DNA of 52,040 nt. It comes from Stenocarpella maydis. Its lineage: Eukaryota > Ascomycota > Sordariomycetes > Diaporthales > Diaporthaceae. A program made the translations under genes and the position numbers. The stretch lies in assembly GCA_002270565.1 (NCBI GenBank), contig NQMI01000208.1:5389-57428 (forward strand). The letters run 5' to 3'. Positions 46,184 through 52,040 of the stretch are shown piece by piece. The notes beneath the pieces are model-generated. The model was given only the letters and a program-made list of their open reading frames with translations. It had not been told where the DNA came from and ran no database searches. The first letter of the stretch is position 1, and each line of letters starts with the position of its first letter.

Positions 46184-46707
46184 TGATGAATTTGTGCTAT
46201 AAAATAGCATTTAGTTTAGCGTGTGTGTTTCGGCAGGGTTGCAGTATGGTGCTCTAAGGCGAATTGGGATGATTGATAATGGTCTGGACAACTTTGTATT
46301 GAATTAAGTTGGGCTTCTGTAAGCCCTCCTTATATACCCTCCGATATCGTCTCACCCGCGGGCACGCTGCGGTAGGCTCTGGTGCAAATTTGCAAATGCC
46401 GGAAAATTCGCCCTTCTAACACACCATCTTTGGTTCCAAGTAACTAGCCAACTATAGCCCTAGTAATGCCCAAATTAAGTATATATAGACTTCAGAAACC
46501 AAGCTATCTAATGCACTAAGTTATATACTTTTTGGATAAGAAATAAGGGTAATGTAGAGGTCTAGATTAAGGTGCAAATGTAGACTAAAATAATTGACTC
46601 ACGGCCACCAAACTTATCTTGTGTCGCGCACGCACTGGGCGTACTTAGCGAAAATCGCCTGACTCGCAAGTCTAGGGTAACTCCTTGCTGAGCGGTTCCG
46701 TTTAACA
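46184..46707 (-). repeat. Copia LTR (5' LTR of copy B)
   Basis: 524 bp from TGATGAATTTGTGCTATAAA to TTTAACA, nearly collinear with the LTR at 46963-47554 but with one instead of three 24-bp units and with more C-to-T/G-to-A differences. The left boundary is set at TGATGAA because it is shared with the 46963 copy; the start could instead be TGTGCTAT at 46193. The minus-strand orientation follows from gag lying to its left. Confidence 0.85.
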
Positions 46708-46962
46708 CTATCTCTACTACTAAGGACCCTTTATACCATCAATAAACTAAGTATATGCTTCTTAGGTACTACTACCTATATGCTGAAGTTTAGAAGGGGA
46801 CCCTTGAAGTTAAGTACCTTAAGACTAGCAAAATGGTAGTAGAAAGGCTTACTAAAGCCCTTCTAGCACCTAAATTTCAGGTGTTTCTAGGCCTATTAGG
46901 TCTGGCAGAGTTAGTAGATTAGAAGAGAGCTAATAGGGACCTCTAGCTACTATTTCTTTTTC
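46708..46962 (+). mobile_element. 3' end of a copia RNase H/pol on the plus strand
   Basis: The plus strand encodes LEVKYLKTSKMVVERLTKAL and FQVFLGLLGLAELVD followed by a TAG stop (about 46794-46920), the typical C-terminus of copia pol. It is in the opposite orientation to copy B and to the flanking LTRs, so it belongs to another insertion or to an inverted fragment. Little RIP damage is seen in this piece. Confidence 0.75.
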
Positions 46963-47554
46963 TGATGAATATGTGCTATAAAATAGCATTCAGTTCAGCG
47001 TGTGTTTCGGCAGGGTCGCAGTGTGGTGCTCTGAGGCGAATTGGGACGATTGACAATGGTCTGGACAACTTTGTATTGAATTAAGTTGGGCTTCTGTAAG
47101 CCCTCCTTATATACCCTCCGACGTCGTCTCACCCCTGGGCACGCTGCGGTAGGCTCTGGTGCAAATTTGCAAATGCCGGAAAATTCGCCCTTCCAACACA
47201 CCATCTTTGGTTCCAAGCAACTAGCCAACCACAGCCCTAGCAATGCCCAAATTAGGTACATACAAACTTCAGAAACCAGGCTATCTAATGCACTAAGTTA
47301 TATACCTTTTGGGTAAGAAATAAGGGTAATGCAGAGGTCTGAATTAAGGTGCAAATGCAGGCCAAAATAATCGACTCACGGCCACCAAACTCATCTTGCG
47401 TCACGCACGCACTGGGCGTACTTAGCGAAAATCGCCTGACTCGCAAGTCTAGGGTAACTCCTTGCTAGAAAGTCTAGGGTAACTCCTTACAACGAAGTCT
47501 AGGGTAACTCCTTGCACGGAGTACCAACGCCCTGCTGAGCGGTTCCGTTTAACA
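46963..47554 (-). repeat. Copia LTR, longer variant with three 24-bp units
   Basis: 592 bp, TGATGAATATGTGCTATAAA to TTTAACA, followed by an N at 47555. It has three AGTCTAGGGTAACTCCTT units (about 47445-47515). It is less RIP-damaged than the 46184 copy. No target-site duplication can be checked because of the N; it may be a solo LTR. Confidence 0.85.
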
Positions 47555-47555
47555 N

Positions 47556-47722
47556 GATGTTAGAGGGTATATAAGGAGGGCTTATAGAAGCCCAACTTAA
47601 TTTAATATAAAGTTGTTCAGATCATTATCAATCATCCTAATTCGTCTTAGAGCACTATACTGTAACCCTGTCGGAAAACACATGCTGAACTGTATGCTAT
47701 TTTATAGCATATAATTTCAGAG
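47556..47722 (+). repeat. Inverted fragment of the same copia LTR
   Basis: Reverse complement of the first ~165 bp of the LTR: GGGTATATAAGGAGGGCTTA at the left and TGCTATTTTATAGCATATAA at the right. It faces the LTR at 46963-47554 across a single N, forming an inverted repeat or an assembly join. Confidence 0.8.
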
Positions 47723-48683
47723 CACTATATAAGGTGGTTGGAAGGAAGATTCGAATAGAGGGTTCGAATATTAGCTGATGTTTTGATCTATGGTGTAGTG
47801 GCACCTTCCACCATGATTGTTACACTGTTGTTGCTGGGATTGCGTGCGGTCTTATTGGTCTACCCTGTTTGGCGGGTCTCTGACCCTAACCCTGATTCTT
47901 GCACGTCCCGTCACTCCGCGCCATATTGCGATATGCCTTACGTTATGGCATCTGATCCTGGTTGCCTGGGTCACCCAAATGGGTCCCCTGGGTACCATCG
48001 TGTTGGTTCATAATATGCCTGGAGGAAGCGGGGGCGTTTCGTATAAACAGGAAAAGTAGCCTCTTCCCCTGCCAAGCCCCTTGGCTTAGTCAGGCAGCCT
48101 AGCCCAATAGGATTACGTGCGATCCAACAGGGCAATATTCCAATAGTTTCTTTTAATATAATAAGGCTTAGTTAATTAAGAGGGTTTATAAAGGAATAGT
48201 ATATAAAATTATTAAAAGTTAAAGAGATAGAGAGGGGGGGTGTTATATATGCGTTACTAGCGCGATTTTGGAAGTTTCGCTTGCAAATGAGAGTATAAAT
48301 AAAGGTCCAGCCTCCAGTGATAAATTAGAACCTAAGCTGCTACCGGCATCCCTACTGCAGTCCCCTTAAATGTTGCCACCCCGTGGTTTGCTATTTTTGG
48401 GACTACCCATCACAACCATGTATGTATACTCACTCAATTAACTCCTAATCCCGACCCGGCTCTGTGTGATTCAGCACCCTCTCCCACTCGCCCGTCCAGA
48501 GCGCTTATTATCTCTCAACTCAGCCCGACCCAAGCAGAAGCAGAAACAGAACCTGTAACAGCCCAGGTAGACCTCAGTCGCAACTCCCCCAATGTCCGCC
48601 CATCTTACTCCACAACCTTCCCCCACATCTAAATGCCAATAATGACAATTACTGACATCAACACTTGACAAAATTCTACATAG
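47723..48683. other. Region between LTRs and membrane-protein gene
   Basis: 47730-48130 has balanced base composition and no RIP signature, unlike both sides. A 66-codon frame from the ATG at 47813 begins with a hydrophobic stretch (MIVTLLLLGLRAVLLVYPVW) and contains three cysteines. An overlapping frame is also hydrophobic (LTLWHLILVAWVTQMGPLGT). Neither is recognised. 48140-48270 is AT-rich; 48290-48683 is the probable promoter and leader of the next gene. Confidence 0.4.
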
Positions 48684-49889
48684 ATGACCACTATGCCTGT
48701 TCGCAACTTTATCGCTAAAGGTAGCGAGCGTCGTGCTGTCGACAGGCACAGTCTACCCAGTCTCGTGCTGCCCCTTGTACTGCTGGGGCTTGGCACTGCC
48801 TGGATCCTCTTTGTCAACTCCGACCCCAGTGTCAGCGCCGTCTTCACCAAATGTTTCCCGGTCGATGACGGTGATGGTGAAGGCGATGGTAGCGATAGTG
48901 AGATGATGACGCCCTTCCTCGCCACTATCCCCATCATCGGCCCACCCGTTTGCTGCCTCGTCAGCTTCTTTCGCGCCGCGCTCGACTCCCACCGCTCTGC
49001 CATCATCATGGGCGAGATCCTCTCGTATGTCGGCGCCCTCCTGACGGTGACCACGCTCGAATCCGCTCGGGCATGTAATCAGTCATCCTGGCTAATCCGC
49101 AATCCGACTCCGTACTGGCTGCTCTTCAACCTTGCGGGTGGCGCTGTGGTCTGGCAACTCGCCATCATTCCCTCATTTCTATCGCACGAGAGAAAGCGTC
49201 AGCGATTGCCCCTTGAAAGGTGCAACTCGGTGTCTGTGAACAGTGTGACCACAGCACAGCGACAATCCTCGGAGGAGCAGCAGGCACTACTTGGACCACA
49301 GGGCCAGGAGCAGCAACAGCAGCATGAACACATGCACCGCCACCTGGACCCTGCCGAGCCGCCTGCTATCTCGGTCGGGGTGGTCTTGGGATACTTTGTC
49401 CCGTGCATGCTCTTTGTCCTAGCCCCGGGTACCGTCTCTATCCTGGCGTGGCTGTTCTTCCCCGCCTACAGCTCTATTGTCCGCATTGCTGTGCGGAGGC
49501 TGCTCAGAGTTGCCAACCCACCTGGCGCCGCTGCAGGTAGCAACTTGCACCCAGAATCCAGCCTTGCGGCGGTCCTCTGGCTATATCTAGTCCCTATGCT
49601 GTGGTCCGTGGTCGCACATTGGTTGATTCTCTACAACATTGCTTTTGTCCCTGATGACAGAACACACACCACCAGGGCTGCCCTGGGTTTCATTATCGCG
49701 GACTTCACTGCCATCGGGCTGAGCGTGGTTTACTGGATGTTCGCAGAGGCTGGGTGGCGACTTTCGCTTCTAAGTCTTGCAGCCGGTGCAGTTCTAGGTC
49801 CTGGTGCTGGACTCTGCTTGGCCTGGGTGCTGCGGGAGGGCATTATGGCTTCAACTGAGGGCAGACTTGGTAAGGAAAAGAGTTCTTAA
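48684..49889 (+). CDS. Predicted 8-helix integral membrane protein, function unknown
   Basis: Single-exon frame of 401 residues with fungal codon use like the main island, although it sits about 2 kb from the telomere between AT-rich blocks. Eight hydrophobic segments are visible at about 26-45, 75-98, 106-125, 143-163, 231-255, 294-315, 335-355 and 362-385 (for example LPSLVLPLVLLGLGTAWILF, SLAAVLWLYLVPMLWSVV). An acidic loop (DDGDGEGDGSDSE) follows helix 1, and a cytosol-like Gln/His-rich loop (QGQEQQQQHEHMHRH) splits the protein into two four-helix halves. I do not recognise the family; membrane proteins of this size occur in fungal secondary-metabolite clusters, but that is context only. 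A second in-frame ATG three codons later is an equally possible start. No RIP-type stops, so it appears intact. Confidence 0.75.
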   Translation: MTTMPVRNFIAKGSERRAVDRHSLPSLVLPLVLLGLGTAWILFVNSDPSVSAVFTKCFPVDDGDGEGDGSDSEMMTPFLATIPIIGPPVCCLVSFFRAALDSHRSAIIMGEILSYVGALLTVTTLESARACNQSSWLIRNPTPYWLLFNLAGGAVVWQLAIIPSFLSHERKRQRLPLERCNSVSVNSVTTAQRQSSEEQQALLGPQGQEQQQQHEHMHRHLDPAEPPAISVGVVLGYFVPCMLFVLAPGTVSILAWLFFPAYSSIVRIAVRRLLRVANPPGAAAGSNLHPESSLAAVLWLYLVPMLWSVVAHWLILYNIAFVPDDRTHTTRAALGFIIADFTAIGLSVVYWMFAEAGWRLSLLSLAAGAVLGPGAGLCLAWVLREGIMASTEGRLGKEKSS

Positions 49890-50012
49890 TTCTTCAAAGA
49901 GTGGTATCTCAAGTTCAACCATAACTCTAATGAGAATAAGAGTATTCTTTTATCACCAGGAAATATGGAAATCATGGCTGTGTGTATGTGTGTGTGCCTG
50001 ATAGGTAACTAA

Positions 50013-50219
50013 CTATAGTTTATCGTAACCGACCAACGCACTCGCACCATCTATCCAACCCTCCGCCATCCCCTCAATCTTAACCGCCGCTGGACGCACG
50101 CTTTGCGGGTTTGAAAATACATCCTTAAGGTCTTACTTAAGCTTAACCTGCTCCAACCGCGGCAGGTTTTTGCCCCAGTACCTTTTCTGCCCATTCTCCA
50201 GCTCTGGGTTAATATATAA
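50013..50219 (-). pseudogene. C-terminal fragment of a berberine-bridge-type FAD oxidoreductase
   Basis: The minus strand reads YINPELENGQKRYWGKNLPR, then LEQVKLK, an in-frame TAA, then DLKDVFSNPQSVRPAAVKI, ending at TAG (50013). The pattern Y-N-P-E-L...YWGKNLPRLxxVKxKxDxxDVFxxPQSV is the BBE C-terminal domain of flavin-linked oxidoreductases, where the stop position is normally Tyr. Sequence to its right becomes AT-rich and unreadable, so only the last ~68 codons survive. The gene would have faced the membrane-protein gene tail to tail. Confidence 0.65.
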
Positions 50220-50994
50220 CCTACATATACTCTAAATTCAGTTATAATTCTTTTAAATTAATACATTTTAAGCCTAGAAATAGTATAATTATGTATAATT
50301 TCAATTTAATATAAATTTTTAAAATATATAAGTTTAAGTAGAAAAGAGTGGCTAAATTAAAAGAAGGGCAAAAAGTAGGCTTTTTATATTAGATAATTAT
50401 AAGTATAAAAAATACTTAAACATTATATATTAAGAAAAGGATAAAAGTAATTATAATATTATACTATATAGGAAAATTAATATTTAGTTACTATACTTTA
50501 AAAAATAGAATTTATTTTTTATTTTCTTATTGCTTTATAGCATTTATATGGTTTGAAACTAAAGCTCTAGGTTTTATAAATATTTTACTTATAGAGTTAT
50601 AGCTATTATTATATTATTATTAATATAATACTAAATACTTTACCTTTATACTTATATATCTTAATAAGGAAATAATAATTATAATTATAATATATAAAAT
50701 TAATTTATTTATATAATTAGCTAGTAAACTACTTATATAACTTCATATATATCAATAATAAAACTTCTTATTATTATAATATATATATAGATTTCTTTTT
50801 AATTTCAATTGAATGTTTGAACCTTTTCTATATATTAAGATTAATATTTAGCTAGTATAACTTTAAAATATAAAAACTTATTTTATATTTCATTAATTTT
50901 ATATAATCTTTATTAACTAGAAATTTAAAATTTTAGAATTTATAAGTATATCTTTATAAAGATATAGCTAGTTTTATATTATTATATACTATGT
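50220..50994. other. AT-rich subtelomeric block
   Basis: Extremely AT-rich with no readable frame. By position the left part should contain the upstream part of the BBE-type oxidoreductase gene, now unrecognisable. Confidence 0.6.
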
Positions 50995-51958
50995 TGTTAT
51001 GAGCCAACACAAATGGCACCGCAGGAACCCATTTGGGAGTCCAGGCATCTAAGGATGGTTACTATGGCACGACCCCGCAGGAACCCAACTGATAAGTTAG
51101 CGATACTTGTTAAAGCCTAAGGGTTAGGGTCACAGACTCACCTTAAAGGTTTTGGATTAATAAGCTCGATATTAATGCAGTCAAGCAATACCACAAATAA
51201 ATCAATGGGATCATTATTAATCCTATTAAGTTACTAAAGAGACTGAATATATATATAGATATAGTTATCACTATGGTAGATAGCTTTTATAGAATAAACT
51301 CTTTAGTTATTAATCTAAGTATTTAATCCTAATATTAAATAGCCTTATAGCTAGTAATCATTATTAGTTAATAATATTGCTTAATAACCGCTTAATAATA
51401 TATTTTAAATATAAGCTCTTAATCTTTTAGGTTTAATATACTTAAAAACGGTTTAATTAATGTATTTTAATAACTCTTATTTATTTATTATCTTGTTGAC
51501 TTTAAGCAATATTATATATAGAACTCTTTATAATGTTTAACTCTAAAATAACTATCCCTACCTATAATCTTCTTTATAAGTTAAATAAGCTTGCTAATAA
51601 TGAAACTATAGACCCCTATATTTAGAAACTAACTAATGAGATTAGATAGCTATGCCTTCTTATAAAAGGATAAGCTTAAGATAATGCAGATACTAAATAG
51701 CTTTCACAGGAAATTACTATCCTTTAAGTAGAAGCTAATATTATTAATACTCTAATTTAAATTAAGGAATATATTAAACTTAATACTCTAGCCTCTTATA
51801 ATAAAACTACTTAATAGCTTCAGGTATATTTAATATAGCTTAGAGCCTACTAGTGCTTTTATGCATTGGATATACAACTGATGGAAAAAGGATTATATAT
51901 ATATCCCCTTTTTCGTTAAAGGATAAGCCTTAGCGTGGTTTGAAATCTATCTAAATGA
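50995..51958 (+). mobile_element. Ty3/gypsy-like LTR element truncated in gag by the telomere
   Basis: A possible LTR start (TGTTATGAGCCAACACAAAT at 50995; less AT-rich to 51150) is followed by an ATG at 51533 and a gag-like frame: NSKITIPTYNLLYKLNKLAN, DPYI*KLTNEIR*L, then ALDIQLMEKGLYIYP, and after a one-base shift in a T run FFVKG*ALAWFEIYLNE. The last segment is the core Retrotrans_gag motif (G.ALAWFE.YL). Stops are TAG/TAA where Gln or Trp codons are expected, as RIP produces. Pol and the 3' LTR are absent because telomere repeats begin directly after the LNE codons. Confidence 0.65.
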
Positions 51959-52040
51959 GGGTTAGGGTTAGGGTTAGGGTTAGGGTTAGGGTTAGGGTTA
52001 GGGTTAGGGTTAGGGTTAGGGTTAGGGTTAGGGTTAGGGT
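51959..52040. repeat. Telomere, TTAGGG repeats (right chromosome end)
   Basis: 82 bp of perfect GGGTTA units (about 13.7) running to the end of the window, with the G-rich strand 5' to 3' toward the end, as expected for a right telomere. TTAGGG is the usual repeat of filamentous ascomycetes. No subtelomeric helicase gene or telomere-associated tandem repeat is visible within 2 kb. Confidence 0.97.

Noticed and set aside
46193..46200. LTR boundary at TGTGCTAT
   Set aside because: The preceding TGATGAAT is shared by the other LTR copies, so the longer boundary at 46184 was preferred, though not proven.
47780..47860. tRNA-like A box (TGGTGTAGTGG)
   Set aside because: No matching B box at the right distance and no cloverleaf; the GGTTCGAA motif lies upstream, in the wrong order.

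Overview
The window is the right-hand end of a chromosome from a filamentous ascomycete, most likely a Sordariomycete (Chaetomiaceae-like is a guess). The grounds are: TTAGGG telomere repeats at the far right; GC-rich genes with short spliceosomal introns (GT-AG, one GC-AG); fungal families (DAD1, RHO4, an EF-hand MscS channel, a PARP-UBC fusion); and long, very AT-rich blocks in which retrotransposon reading frames carry TAG/TAA stops and Asp-to-Asn changes typical of repeat-induced point mutation (RIP).

Layout. 1-6.9 kb is an AT-rich block: a RIP-damaged Ty1/copia element on the minus strand, its LTR, degenerate tandem repeats, a near-perfect 17-bp minisatellite of about 31 copies and a TTA microsatellite. 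About 6.9-39.8 kb is a GC-rich gene island. At its left edge lies a broken Zn2Cys6 transcription factor. Eight apparently intact genes follow: aldehyde dehydrogenase (+), DASH subunit DAD1 (+), Rho4 GTPase (-), elongin C (+), lariat debranching enzyme DBR1 (-), a 1237-residue PARP-UBC protein (-), a dienelactone hydrolase (+) and an EF-hand MscS channel (+). A decayed SAT4/rhodopsin-like membrane protein gene lies between the last two. These are mostly unlinked housekeeping functions, not a cluster. 39.8-47.7 kb is a second block of nested LTR elements. 48.7-49.9 kb holds one intact gene for an 8-helix membrane protein, followed by the tail of a dead berberine-bridge-type FAD oxidoreductase. 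50.2-51.96 kb is AT-rich and ends inside the gag of a Ty3/gypsy-like element, where telomere repeats begin abruptly.

The gene models were assembled by eye from splice signals and family conservation, and all exon sums stay in frame. The most unusual observations are the telomere joined directly to a retroelement gag, the stop-free 63-nt intron in DBR1, the GC-AG intron in the dienelactone hydrolase gene, the PARP-UBC fusion lacking the usual PARP glutamate, and the intact membrane-protein gene beside an oxidoreductase remnant near the telomere. I saw no convincing undescribed multigene system, no CRISPR array, and no tRNA or rRNA gene I would stand behind. Six single-N positions sit at repeat junctions, so repeat order there may be an assembly product.
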